A DNA stretch of 64,000 bases, taken from the NCBI GenBank assembly GCA_023391695.1, contig JAEWAK010000001.1, positions 1 to 64,000 of the forward strand. The letters are read 5' to 3'. Shown here piece after piece: positions 47,061-56,141 of the stretch (position 1 is its first letter; each line of letters opens with the position of its first letter). This stretch comes from Bacillota bacterium (lineage in GTDB: Bacteria; Bacillota; Clostridia; Lachnospirales; Lachnospiraceae). The position numbers and the translations under genes are program-made. The notes below the pieces were generated by a model. That model was not told the DNA's origin and ran no database searches. It worked only from the letters and a program-made list of their open reading frames with translations.

Positions 47061-48533
47061 ATGATAAAAGAAATTGAACAAATACCCATAACAGCTACCA
47101 GCTACCCATTTGCCAGTGCAAAGAAGTATTGCCGGCTATCTGAGAAAGGGTATGAAGAAACAGAATATTATATGTACGGTACGGCTAATGTATATCGCTG
47201 TGCAGGTAAAAATGAGAATGTAGAAATAGAGGTAAAGGATGCACCGTATGTTAACCGGTTTGTGGTCCGTGCCCCAAAGAACCCTGCCGATGGCAGCGGT
47301 AATGTCGTAATAGAAATAATAAATCCTACCTCCTTCATGGAAATTGACCGCATGTGGATTTTAGGGCATAAAGAATTTATACGAAACGGTGATATCTATA
47401 TCGGTATTACCAGCAAGCCAAATACAATAAAGAAAATGGTGGAATTTAATGCAGAGAGATATGAACGGTTATCATGGAAAAATCCAAATTCGGAAAACCA
47501 GATGTTAAAAGAAATAGAAGATGCCTTGAAAAACCAAAAAACATTGCGGGATGTTGATTTTTCCTATGAAACAGGGCTGTTTTGGGATATGCTTACCGAT
47601 TTGGCGTGGCTGGTCCGTTCCGGGGATGAGAAAAATCCTATACTGCAATATCTTCGGAAATATCTTTATCTTACCGGATGGTCCCAATCAGCATGTTATC
47701 TTTTCCGGTATGTCAATAGTTTTGCATACCGTCCGGAAGTTTCTAAGGGAAGCTCAGTATTTGACGGGTATTTGGCCGGCGGTGGTGTGCGGTCGCTGAT
47801 TATACCGGTTAATCAGTATGAGATTTTAAAAGAATATAATTCTAAATTAACAAGAATTGAAAAAGTCAGACAGCCGTATATCGAAGTACAGACAGAAAGT
47901 GAAAACGGCAGATTCGAAAGCTTTAGGACCATGAGACCGGACAGCGATAACCCGGACTTTAAATACAGATTGTATGAAGTGACCGGAGCAAGCCATGACA
48001 CTATGTATAGTTATGTTGATTATTACAGGAAGGATCCGGATTTAATCCGTATACATCACCTGCCGGAATATCTGGGAAACCATGAAGAAGGAAATGATTA
48101 TCCGTCCCAGATCCTTTTTGCTGCAGCGTTCCGGAACCTGTTTCACTGGGTCAGAACCGGTGCTGCTCCAAATCATTGTAAACGCATAAAAGTTGATGCG
48201 AATGGTGAAAACTGTAAGGATGCATTCGGCAATACCATAGGGGGCTTAAGAACCTGTCTGCTGGATTATCCGACGGGGCGTTATTGCAGTACAAGTAATA
48301 TAGAACCGGGCAAAAGCATGTTAAATCCCGGCTCAGACAAAGACGGATTGTTTGGATATCAGGAAGCATTTTCTCCTTCTATGCTAAAAGAGTTGTATGG
48401 TACCATTGAAAACTACAGAAAACTGGTTACCCGGGATACAGAAGAAGAAATATCAAAAGGCTTTATTTGTAAAGAAGATGCAGAGGATTTAATGGAAATG
48501 GCCGTTGAACTGGCAGTAAAAAGGGGGTTATAA
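47061..48533 (+). CDS. Putative alpha/beta hydrolase domain protein
   Basis: The 490-residue cytoplasmic protein resembles the alpha/beta-hydrolase-domain family (PF20091-like). The nucleophile elbow is probably the serine in TGWSQSACYL (about residue 212), and GASHDTMYSY near residue 313 could hold the catalytic histidine. Such enzymes are possible esterases; in a glycan locus removal of acyl groups from pectin oligosaccharides is plausible but unproven. AAAGGAGATAAGTT precedes the ATG. It lies between the permeases and a glycosidase in the same direction and is probably in the operon. Confidence 0.65.
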   Translation: MIKEIEQIPITATSYPFASAKKYCRLSEKGYEETEYYMYGTANVYRCAGKNENVEIEVKDAPYVNRFVVRAPKNPADGSGNVVIEIINPTSFMEIDRMWILGHKEFIRNGDIYIGITSKPNTIKKMVEFNAERYERLSWKNPNSENQMLKEIEDALKNQKTLRDVDFSYETGLFWDMLTDLAWLVRSGDEKNPILQYLRKYLYLTGWSQSACYLFRYVNSFAYRPEVSKGSSVFDGYLAGGGVRSLIIPVNQYEILKEYNSKLTRIEKVRQPYIEVQTESENGRFESFRTMRPDSDNPDFKYRLYEVTGASHDTMYSYVDYYRKDPDLIRIHHLPEYLGNHEEGNDYPSQILFAAAFRNLFHWVRTGAAPNHCKRIKVDANGENCKDAFGNTIGGLRTCLLDYPTGRYCSTSNIEPGKSMLNPGSDKDGLFGYQEAFSPSMLKELYGTIENYRKLVTRDTEEEISKGFICKEDAEDLMEMAVELAVKRGL

Positions 48534-48534
48534 A

Positions 48535-50142
48535 ATGATGCACGGATATCAGAAAGCAGAGAAATGGCGGCAGATTATTCTAGAATTCAAAAGTGAAGCT
48601 ATTTATGAAAATCCTTTTGCGGACGCAGAGATAGCCGCCGTATTTACGGCTCAGTCAGGACGCCGAATTAAGAGAGAAGCATACTGGGACGGAGGGAATA
48701 GTTACAAAATTTCCTTTGCACCTTCCGAAACAGGGATTTGGAAATGGAATCTCACAGCAGATGAAAAGTCCGGCTTGAACGGTCTCAGGGGTGAAATAGA
48801 ATGCATAGACTATAGCGGTGATTTAGCAATATACCGGCACGGCTTCTTAAAAGTTCATCCATCCGGCAGATATCTGATGCATGATGACGGTACTCCATTT
48901 TTCTGGTTAGGTGATACCCATTGGGAATTTGCTTACGGTGAGCGGTGGGACTGGTCAAACCACCCCGATATGGATAGTATGTTTAAAGGAATGGCCAAAA
49001 AACGTGCAGTTCAGGGATTTAATGTGTATCAGACAAACTTAAGAAGCGACAATTTTGCGGGAGGTAATAAAAATTATTGGATTGAAAGTAAAAACGGAGT
49101 TCTTCCCAATGCTGAATTTTATCAGAAGGAATTGGACCGGCGCATGTATTATCTTGCAGATTCAGGATTCGTGAATGCCTTGGGATTTGCCTGGTCCATG
49201 TCAATCCTTAAGGATGCCGGCCTACAAAAAAATTTGGCGAGATATATTGTGGCAAGATATGGAGCTTTACCGATCGTTTGGACATTGGCAGGCGAAGTGG
49301 CCGGTTATGGCAGGGAGGAAGAAAGAACATTATTGATCAACGGGTGGCGTGAAGTAGCCGAATATATTGAAAAGCTGGATGGCTACGGTACCTTGCAGAC
49401 AGCACATTATACCAATGAACGTCCTTTTGCCGATTACTATCAGGAGGAGAGCTGGTTTGATTTTACCCTGAATCAGGCCGGACACGGAGACTTTACGGTC
49501 AGGCCGGAAGATTACCGGGAGTTTTTTAAGAAATATTCTAAAAAGCCGTTTATCGAAGGGGAATGTTTTTATGAGTTCTGTTCAACCTTGGAGGAAAACG
49601 GAACACGTATGTGTACGGCAGATATGCTGAGAAGGGCGGCATATATGTCGGTTCAGCTGGGAGGCTGCGGTTATACCTACGGAGCACAGGGAATTTGGGA
49701 TAACGTACTGGAAAAAGGACAGTCAAGCCCCATCGGCATTATTTTTAACCGCTTTGATATTACCTGGTATGAAGCAATTGAAGGTATCGGTGCAGAACAG
49801 ATGGGCTATATGAGAGCTTTTTATGAAAAGGTCCATTTTGAGGAATTAAAACCCTATACAAGCCCTGATAATAAAGCTGAAATGAATGTTTTTGAAAAAA
49901 TGCCTCCATTGGTAACTATAAATAAAAATAAGGACAGGATAATTGTATACTATGGAGATTCTACAACCACAACTGCTGAAATTAATGGATTACAGAAAGG
50001 CGTATATCAGTTAATGTGGTTTAATCCCCGTAACGGAGAATACTTAACCTATTCTGAAAACTTAATTTCAATTGACGGTGAGTGGAAATTACCTGTTAAA
50101 AAAGATAAGGGAGATTGGTTATTGATAGCGGAAAAGAAATGA
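48535..50142 (+). CDS. DUF5060/DUF4038-type glycoside hydrolase (second)
   Basis: The 535-residue enzyme has an N-terminal beta-sandwich (DUF5060-like, about 1-95), a TIM-barrel of the DUF4038/apiosidase-like group (FFWLGDTHWEFAY at about 120) and a C-terminal beta domain. Candidate catalytic acids are E254 in WTLAGEVAGYG and E343 in FIEGECFYE. No signal peptide is present. It starts 1 bp after the hydrolase stop, after AAAAGGGGG, so the two are translationally linked. It shares domain layout with the minus-strand enzyme at 5611-7128 but differs strongly in motif sequence, so the substrates may differ. Confidence 0.8.
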   Translation: MMHGYQKAEKWRQIILEFKSEAIYENPFADAEIAAVFTAQSGRRIKREAYWDGGNSYKISFAPSETGIWKWNLTADEKSGLNGLRGEIECIDYSGDLAIYRHGFLKVHPSGRYLMHDDGTPFFWLGDTHWEFAYGERWDWSNHPDMDSMFKGMAKKRAVQGFNVYQTNLRSDNFAGGNKNYWIESKNGVLPNAEFYQKELDRRMYYLADSGFVNALGFAWSMSILKDAGLQKNLARYIVARYGALPIVWTLAGEVAGYGREEERTLLINGWREVAEYIEKLDGYGTLQTAHYTNERPFADYYQEESWFDFTLNQAGHGDFTVRPEDYREFFKKYSKKPFIEGECFYEFCSTLEENGTRMCTADMLRRAAYMSVQLGGCGYTYGAQGIWDNVLEKGQSSPIGIIFNRFDITWYEAIEGIGAEQMGYMRAFYEKVHFEELKPYTSPDNKAEMNVFEKMPPLVTINKNKDRIIVYYGDSTTTTAEINGLQKGVYQLMWFNPRNGEYLTYSENLISIDGEWKLPVKKDKGDWLLIAEKK

Positions 50143-50250
50143 TTCATTAGAGTGAGAAATGATTAAGCTATGGAACATTTCAATGGAATTAGACCAAACC
50201 TGCTGAAATAAAAAATGGGCAATGCAGGCAGCAATACCCTATAAATTTGC

Positions 50251-50280
50251 AGACCTATTGAGAAATCAATAGGTCTTTTA
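50251..50280 (+). terminator. Rho-independent terminator
   Basis: AGACCTATTGA pairs with TCAATAGGTCT (50251-50261 and 50266-50276) around a short loop, followed by TTTTA. It closes the second sugar-transport operon. Confidence 0.8.
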
Positions 50281-50441
50281 CTATTTAAAAATCAGCAAGT
50301 TAAATTATTAAGTATTCGGTACAATGATAAACGGTATAATGTTAAAACTTTTTTGCTTTCAATATATGGAAATAATTAGGTGATTGAAAAAGAGGAAATA
50401 TACGGTACACTGTTATTTACTTGTTTTAGAAATTTAACGCA

Positions 50442-50470
50442 TTGATAGGAAACATTCAGAATAATAATAT
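50442..50470 (+). promoter_or_regulatory. Putative sigma-A promoter
   Basis: TTGATA (50442-50447) and TAATAT (50465-50470) are separated by 17 bp, about 50 bp upstream of the aminotransferase start. It is the best -35/-10 pair in the gap after the terminator. Confidence 0.45.
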
Positions 50471-50521
50471 AAATATATATGACGTGAGCGGAAATTCATG
50501 TGAAGAAAGGAAGGTACATAA

Positions 50522-52009
50522 ATGGCTTATAACGGATTTGCCATTGATACTTATCTTGATGCAAAAGAGGTAACAAAGGAACTGGATGAATTAATTAAAA
50601 AGCCTGTGTATTCCATTCAGAAAAAATATCTGGATGAATACGTGGAACATTATTTTGAAAAAAAATGTTCGAAGTCCAAAGCAATGATCCAGGAAGCCAG
50701 GGAGATAATACCGGGAGGAGTACAGCATAATCTGGCGTTTAATTATCCTTTTCCTGTCGTAATAACGAAAGCGGAAGATGCAAAATTATATGATATTGAC
50801 GGAAACTGGTACTATGACTTGCTGCAGGCGGGGGGACCCACGATTCTGGGAAGCAATCCGCCTGCGGTCAGAGAGCAGGTGATTGAGCTACTGAAAACAT
50901 GCGGTCCGTCCACGGGGCTTTTTCATGAATATGAATATAAGCTGGCCAAAAAAATATCACAAATGGTTCCATCGGTGGATATGTTCCGTATGCTGGGTTC
51001 CGGAACGGAGGCCTGTATGTGTGCCGCACGTATTGCACGGCTGAAAACGGGGAAGAAAAATATCCTGAAAATGGGAGGGGCTTATCATGGCTGGTCCGAC
51101 CAGCTTGCATACGGCATGCGTGTTCCGGGAACAAAAGGGCTGATGTCAAAAGGCGTGCCGAATTTCGTGTTTAAGCATACGGACGAATTCTTTCCGAATA
51201 ATTTAAAGGACCTGGAAAGAAAACTGAGGAAAAATAAACTGCATGGCGGTACGGCGGCGGTTTATATTGAGCCGGTGGGACCGGAAAGCGGTACGCGTCC
51301 TGTTTCCAAAGAATTTATCAAGGGAGCACAACGTCTGGCCCGTGACTACGGAGCGCTTTTGATTTTTGATGAGGTGGTGACGGGGTTTCGTATCGGAACA
51401 AGCGGTGCCCAGGGGTATTTCGGCGTAGATCCGGATTTAACCGTTTTCGGAAAGATAATTGCAGGGGGATATCCCGGTGCGGGCGGAATCGGAGGACATA
51501 AGGACTGTATGGTGCATTTGGGTGCGGGACTCGATTCCTCCGGCAAGAAAATAGCCAGGGCAATGTGCGGCGGTACGATGGCTGCGACGCCGGTATCCTG
51601 TGTGGCAGGCTATTATACCCTTTGTGAGATTGAGAAAACAAATGCCTGTGAAACCGCCGGGCGTATGGGTGACCGTCTGACAAAGGGCCTGCAGGCATTG
51701 ATTAAAAAATACAACCTGCCCTTTGTAGCATTTAATCAGGGTTCTATCTGCCATCTGGATAATGCCGGCACCATGCATTTTTGCGTAAACTGGAAGAAGC
51801 CGTGGAGTATTCCAAAGGTCTTAAAGCAAACAGGCATCCGCCAGAAAGAAATGGAACATATGGGAGCTGCCTATATGGCGGAAGGAATTGTAACGCTGGC
51901 CGGGTCAAGATTATATACAAGCGCTGCCTACACGGAAGCTATGATAGATGATGTATTAACAAGATTTGATCGTGTTTTGTCCAAATGCGGTCCCATCGAT
52001 ATAACCTGA
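50522..52009 (+). CDS. Class III PLP aminotransferase (GSA-aminomutase-like)
   Basis: The 495-residue enzyme resembles glutamate-1-semialdehyde 2,1-aminomutases: ARYGALL-type LLIFDEVVTGFRIG holds the PLP-pyridine aspartate (about residue 281), and K311 in TVFGKIIAGGYPG is the likely Schiff-base lysine. FRMLGSGTEACMCAARIAR matches the phosphate-binding motif. It is about 60 residues longer than hemL products because of an extra N-terminal segment. No haem biosynthesis genes are nearby; instead an aldolase, kinase and TetR gene follow, so a catabolic amino-compound substrate is likely (inference). GAAGGAAGG precedes the ATG. Confidence 0.82.
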   Translation: MAYNGFAIDTYLDAKEVTKELDELIKKPVYSIQKKYLDEYVEHYFEKKCSKSKAMIQEAREIIPGGVQHNLAFNYPFPVVITKAEDAKLYDIDGNWYYDLLQAGGPTILGSNPPAVREQVIELLKTCGPSTGLFHEYEYKLAKKISQMVPSVDMFRMLGSGTEACMCAARIARLKTGKKNILKMGGAYHGWSDQLAYGMRVPGTKGLMSKGVPNFVFKHTDEFFPNNLKDLERKLRKNKLHGGTAAVYIEPVGPESGTRPVSKEFIKGAQRLARDYGALLIFDEVVTGFRIGTSGAQGYFGVDPDLTVFGKIIAGGYPGAGGIGGHKDCMVHLGAGLDSSGKKIARAMCGGTMAATPVSCVAGYYTLCEIEKTNACETAGRMGDRLTKGLQALIKKYNLPFVAFNQGSICHLDNAGTMHFCVNWKKPWSIPKVLKQTGIRQKEMEHMGAAYMAEGIVTLAGSRLYTSAAYTEAMIDDVLTRFDRVLSKCGPIDIT

Positions 52010-52010
52010 T

Positions 52011-52044
52011 TCGTACATGCGCAGGAGCGCATAGAGGGGAGTTA
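52011..52044 (+). repeat. Short hairpin element related to the 73-bp repeat
   Basis: GTACATGCGC-AGGA-GCGCAT-AGAGGGGAGTTAG repeats the second half of the 73-bp element: a 6-bp stem (52017-52022/52027-52032) followed by GGGGAG. It is immediately followed by a full copy. A shorter relative (ACGTGC-AAA-GCGCGT) lies at about 53924-53938 before the kinase gene. Confidence 0.6.
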
Positions 52045-52115
52045 GGTTGAAAAAACAAAAGCAGTTTTTTCAACATCCTGATTTGTACGTGCGCCTAAGC
52101 GCACAGATGGGAGTT
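52043..52115 (+). repeat. 73-bp dispersed double-hairpin repeat, copy 2
   Basis: This matches 257-329 at about 69 of 73 positions. Both palindromic stems are conserved and the terminal GATGGGAG provides the ribosome site for the aldolase gene at 52120. Location between two genes of one operon means it is transcribed. Confidence 0.8.
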
Positions 52116-52119
52116 TAAT

Positions 52120-53247
52120 ATGGCATATTCGATAGAAGAGGCGAAAGAACTGGTAATCCGAGCCGGTAAAATGCTGATAAATGGCGGTCTCATAGCAAGA
52201 ACCTGGGGTAATATCAGTGCCAGGATCTCAGACACACAATTTGTAATAACTCCAAGCGGTTTGGCCTATGAAACACTGACTCCGGAACAGATCGTGGCAG
52301 TTAATACGGCAGATTGCTCCTATGAGGGAAGCATAAAGCCGTCCAGCGAAAAGGGAATCCATGGGGATACTTACCGGTTGCGTCCGGAAGTAAATTTTAT
52401 AATTCATACACATCAGGTAAAGGCTTCTGTTATCAGTATTGAGGGAAAGGATCTGAAGGTGTATGACAGGGAATACAGAAGAATATTGGGAGATATCATC
52501 CCCTGTGCGGACTATGGAATGCCGTCAACCGGTAAACTCCGTAAGGGAGTGGCGGCAGCGGTTCGTAATCATCCGGGGAGTAAAGCCGTATTGATGAAAT
52601 ATCATGGAGCATTATGTATGGCAAATGACTTTGAGCATTCCTTTGAAATTGCACAGACCCTGGAAAAGATTGCGGTAGAAAGATACCGGAAGGTCTGCGG
52701 GCTGAAGGAAAAGGAAGGGGTCTTTGTTCCGGATTATGGAAGAAGTGAGCGCAGGGGAAATACATTTGTCCTGAAATGTGAGGGACAGTCTGCCGAATAT
52801 AAGATAGACGGCCTGCCGGAGGGAGCACCCAAAGCAGCAGTGCTTCATGGGGAGATTTATAAATCAGGTAAAGCGGCTTATATTCTTCATTCGACGGAAA
52901 AAGAGGTAGTTGAGGTCAGCAGTACCGGACGGATTTTAAGACCGTTTTTGGATGACCTTGCCCAGATTGCAGGTGTAAATATAAAGTCGGTGAAAAATGG
53001 ATTTATAAATGCAAAAGCGGTTGCAAAGGAATTGAAAAAGAAAAATGCTGTTTTACTGGAGGGGGCAGGTGCCCTTTGTACGGGAATAAACGAAAGTGAT
53101 ACGGAAGCAGTCGCCATGGTGCTGAGGAAAGGGTGCGCAGCAGATCTGTATGCCGACGCATTACAAAAAACGGACCGGTTAAGCACAATAGATGCTTACC
53201 TTCAACGAATCATCTATGTAACGAAGTATTCAAAGCTGAAAAAATAA
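52120..53247 (+). CDS. Class II aldolase/adducin-family protein with C-terminal extension
   Basis: The 375-residue protein starts with a class II aldolase domain (about 1-195): GLIARTWGNISARI, SSEKGIHGDTYRLRPEVN, the zinc-binding HTHQ motif and MKYHGALCMAND are as in L-fuculose-phosphate aldolase, which cleaves to dihydroxyacetone phosphate and an aldehyde. A second region (about 230-375) shows a shortened repeat of the same fold (LLEGAGALCTGINESDTEAVAMVLRKG). Stand-alone aldolases are about 215 residues, so this is an extended form. Its ribosome site is inside the upstream repeat. It probably acts on a product of the neighbouring kinase. Confidence 0.85.
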   Translation: MAYSIEEAKELVIRAGKMLINGGLIARTWGNISARISDTQFVITPSGLAYETLTPEQIVAVNTADCSYEGSIKPSSEKGIHGDTYRLRPEVNFIIHTHQVKASVISIEGKDLKVYDREYRRILGDIIPCADYGMPSTGKLRKGVAAAVRNHPGSKAVLMKYHGALCMANDFEHSFEIAQTLEKIAVERYRKVCGLKEKEGVFVPDYGRSERRGNTFVLKCEGQSAEYKIDGLPEGAPKAAVLHGEIYKSGKAAYILHSTEKEVVEVSSTGRILRPFLDDLAQIAGVNIKSVKNGFINAKAVAKELKKKNAVLLEGAGALCTGINESDTEAVAMVLRKGCAADLYADALQKTDRLSTIDAYLQRIIYVTKYSKLKK

Positions 53248-53261
53248 TGAGGTAAAGAGAG

Positions 53262-53915
53262 ATGCAAAAAAAGCTGACGGAAGAAAAACTGTTAGAAATT
53301 CTTGAGACAGGAATAGCGGAATTTGCTGAAAAAGGGCCGTATAGGGCAAACATTAATGTGATTGCAAAGAATGCAGGTATCAGCGTAGGGGTCCTTTATA
53401 AGTATTATGAAGATAAAGAAGCCTTTTTCCTGGCCTGTCTTAAAAGAAGTCTTAACGTCCTGGAGTCGATATTACATGACATTACAGCTGGTGAGGATAA
53501 ACTTTTTGTGCGTGCGGAAAAGCTGATTAGGGCAGTACAGCATTACGCGAGGGAATATGGCATTTATATTAATATGTATAATGAAATTACTTCGGGAAGC
53601 GGCAAAAAGTATGCACCGTTACTTGCGGCAGAAATAGAAAGTCTGACAGCCAAAACCTATACCGGGTTTATTGAAAGGGCTATGGAGGCCGGTGACATAA
53701 GAAACGACGCGGATCCCCGTTTTTTTGCCTTCTTCTTTGATAATTTACTTACAACGCTGCAGTTTTCCTGCTGCTGTGATTATTATAGGGAGAGGGCAAA
53801 AGTATATTTGGGAGAAGATATTCTTAAGGACGATGAAAAAGTAGTTTCAGAATTATTAAAATTTCTGGAATCGGCATTTACTTTTTGCCAATCGGAGGTT
53901 GTGCATAAAAAGTAG
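53262..53915 (+). CDS. TetR-family transcriptional regulator
   Basis: The 217-residue protein has an N-terminal TetR helix-turn-helix (about 8-55; GPYRANINVIAKNAGISVGVLYKYYEDKE) and an all-helical ligand-binding part. It lies 14 bp after the aldolase and 35 bp before the kinase, so it is likely autoregulated with them; the inducer is unknown. AAAGAGAG is the probable ribosome site. Confidence 0.88.
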   Translation: MQKKLTEEKLLEILETGIAEFAEKGPYRANINVIAKNAGISVGVLYKYYEDKEAFFLACLKRSLNVLESILHDITAGEDKLFVRAEKLIRAVQHYAREYGIYINMYNEITSGSGKKYAPLLAAEIESLTAKTYTGFIERAMEAGDIRNDADPRFFAFFFDNLLTTLQFSCCCDYYRERAKVYLGEDILKDDEKVVSELLKFLESAFTFCQSEVVHKK

Positions 53916-53950
53916 TTATTACGTGCAAAGCGCGTAGAAATGGATAAAGT

Positions 53951-55549
53951 ATGACATATGTAATTGCTTATGATATTGGAACAACGGGTGTAAAAACCTG
54001 TCTTTTTAATATTAATAGAACAATTGAGCTGATATCGAATGCCCATCAGGGCTACCGCCTTTATATACTCGGAAATGGAGGAGCAGAGCAGGAGGAAGAG
54101 GATTGGTGGAGTGCCATGTGTTCCACCACGAAAAAACTGTTTGCGGATATAGGCATCAAGCCCTCTGAAATAGCAGGAATATCTTTCTGTTCCCAGATGC
54201 AGGGCCTTGTACTGGCTGATAAAAGCGGCATACCGGTCCGCAGGCCCATGAATTATATGGATCAGCGTGCCGGTAAGGAAATAAAGGAAGGTATGGCCTA
54301 TGGAATACAGATTGCCGGTGCAAATATATTTAAGCTTGCGAAAAGCCTGATTATTTCGGGGGCGGCTTCCACCAGTGTAAAAGACCCTGTCTGGAAATAC
54401 AAATGGGTGGAACGCAATGAACCGGAAAACTTTGAAAGGATACATAGGTGGCTGGATGTAAAGGAATATCTGATACACAGATGTACCGGCCGGTTTATCA
54501 TGACAGAGGATTCGGCATTCTCCACCCTGCTGTATGATACCAGAAAAGGGAAAAAAGGCTGGAGTAAAACACTGTGTAAAATGAACGGTGTTCAAAGGAA
54601 GCACCTGGCTGACATAATTAAGACTACGGACAAAGTGGGGGGCCTTACGACGGAAGCCTCGAAAGAATTGGGCCTGGTTCCCGGGATACCGGTATTTGGC
54701 GGAGGCGGAGATGCCACCTTGATCGGAATCGGAGCAGGGTGTGTGGAAGTTGGAGATACCCACATATATCTGGGGACTTCCGGATGGGTCTCTACAATTG
54801 TGAATAAACAGAAAGTGGATGCGGGTAAAATGATTGCGGCAATTGTGGGAGCCTGGAGCGACCGCTACAACTATTTTGCGGAGATGGAAACGGCGGGAAA
54901 ATGCCTGGAGTGGGTGAAAGACCACCTGGCGTTGGACGAAATCGGGATTTACCTGGAAAAAAAGCATGTGGCACAAAGCCAGGAAGCGATTTTTACCAAT
55001 TTGTACGATTATCTGATGAAGACAATAAAAGAGATAGAACCAGGGGCAGGCGGTGTTATTTTTACACCGTGGCTCCATGGAAACAGGTGTCCTTTTGAAG
55101 ATCCCGATGCGGCGGGAATATTTTTCAATATTACCCTGGATACCGGAAAAACAGAGCTGATCCGTGCAGTACTGGAAGGTGTCTGTTATCATCTGAGATG
55201 GATGCTTGAGTGTCAGGAGAAAAAGATAAAAGCCTCCAAAACAATACGGTTTGCAGGCGGAGGTGCCCTTTCGCCCATAACCGGACAGATTTTGGCAGAT
55301 ATAACCGGACACAGGATTGATGTGGTTACCAACCCCCAGAATGTAGGTTCCGTAGGTGCGGCGGCAGTTATTGGAGTAGGACTTGGAATCATTCCCGGCC
55401 TGGAAGCCATAAAGGATTATATTACCGCGGAACAAATTTTTATACCTGATGAAAAAGTAAAAGCTGTGTATGACCGGAATTTCAAAGTGTTCAAAAGGCT
55501 ATATAAATCAAATAAAGGAAATTTTAAAATTTTACATCTGAAAGATTGA
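53951..55549 (+). CDS. FGGY-family carbohydrate kinase
   Basis: The 532-residue kinase has the FGGY fold: N-terminal phosphate-binding AYDIGTTGVKTCLFN (about 4-18), a central GGGGDATLIGIGAG, and C-terminal RFAGGGALSPITGQILADITG adenosine-binding motif. ATP-dependent phosphorylation of a sugar or polyol is expected; it is closest in layout to xylulokinase-like members. The gene follows the TetR regulator and a mini-hairpin. Pairing with a class II aldolase suggests kinase then aldolase cleavage, as in fuculose or rhamnulose catabolism, but no isomerase is adjacent. Confidence 0.88.
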   Translation: MTYVIAYDIGTTGVKTCLFNINRTIELISNAHQGYRLYILGNGGAEQEEEDWWSAMCSTTKKLFADIGIKPSEIAGISFCSQMQGLVLADKSGIPVRRPMNYMDQRAGKEIKEGMAYGIQIAGANIFKLAKSLIISGAASTSVKDPVWKYKWVERNEPENFERIHRWLDVKEYLIHRCTGRFIMTEDSAFSTLLYDTRKGKKGWSKTLCKMNGVQRKHLADIIKTTDKVGGLTTEASKELGLVPGIPVFGGGGDATLIGIGAGCVEVGDTHIYLGTSGWVSTIVNKQKVDAGKMIAAIVGAWSDRYNYFAEMETAGKCLEWVKDHLALDEIGIYLEKKHVAQSQEAIFTNLYDYLMKTIKEIEPGAGGVIFTPWLHGNRCPFEDPDAAGIFFNITLDTGKTELIRAVLEGVCYHLRWMLECQEKKIKASKTIRFAGGGALSPITGQILADITGHRIDVVTNPQNVGSVGAAAVIGVGLGIIPGLEAIKDYITAEQIFIPDEKVKAVYDRNFKVFKRLYKSNKGNFKILHLKD

Positions 55550-55757
55550 AGTATTTACGAAAAAGCCGCTATATTACTTGTTACACCTGTATCAACGGTT
55601 CCTGTAATTACCTGCGATACATTTCTGTGAAACGAGTATACGGTTACGCTGCTGGCTGTTTATATATTTGATTATGTAAGAGGATATACTGTACCGACGT
55701 CTTTTTACATAATAGGAAGGAATATAATGGTAATATAATTTGTCAGGAGGATAATCC

Positions 55758-55970
55758 ATGAAAGAGATACTTTACCAGGTTTATTGTAAAGAACAGAAAC
55801 AAATGATCCCAGTAATAATACCGTATAAAAATGATGAACCTGGTGAGTACGTAAGGGGTGATAAAGAAGCGTGCAGTTATAAACCTTTAAAAGGATGCAG
55901 GCAAAACAGATGTCCTGCGGATGAGATTTTTAAAAATGCACCGGAAAGAATTCAGACAGATAATTATTGA
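55758..55970 (+). CDS. Small Cys-rich hypothetical protein
   Basis: The 70-residue protein follows a strong GTCAGGAGG and is closed by its own terminator, so it is probably real although the family is unknown. It has five cysteines, four in the order C-x8-C-x4-C near the end (CSYKPLKGCRQNRCP) plus one near the start (VYCKEQK), suggesting metal binding. The 208 bp before it (55550-55757) show no other gene. Confidence 0.6.
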   Translation: MKEILYQVYCKEQKQMIPVIIPYKNDEPGEYVRGDKEACSYKPLKGCRQNRCPADEIFKNAPERIQTDNY

Positions 55971-55992
55971 GCATCCTTCGGGGTGCTTTTTT
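55970..55992 (+). terminator. UUCG-tetraloop terminator
   Basis: AGCATCC pairs with GGGTGCT around a TTCG loop (55970-55987), followed by TTTTTT. A compact textbook rho-independent terminator. Confidence 0.85.
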
Positions 55993-56022
55993 AGCAACGT
56001 GAAAACAAAGAATTTAATATTC

Positions 56023-56051
56023 TTGACACGGATAGGATTCTATTGTATATT
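56023..56051 (+). promoter_or_regulatory. Sigma-A promoter of the peptide-import operon
   Basis: A perfect -35 TTGACA (56023-56028) is 17 bp from TATATT (56046-56051). Downstream, CATACTA (56062-56068) is inverted at 56090-56096 (TAGTATG), which could be an operator near the transcription start. Confidence 0.7.
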
Positions 56052-56141
56052 AAATATAATTCATACTAAACATATAATATTTATATGAATAGTATGATAA
56101 CCGGGAATATATATTATACAAAAGAAGAATGGAGAAAAATT

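Noticed and set aside
50522..52009. hemL (haem biosynthesis) assignment
   Set aside because: The fold matches, but the N-terminal extension and the catabolic neighbours with no other haem genes argue against calling it hemL.
53783..55435. 550-codon minus-strand ORF opposite the FGGY kinase
   Set aside because: It is antisense to a clear kinase gene, lacks recognisable motifs and has a composition typical of a shadow frame.
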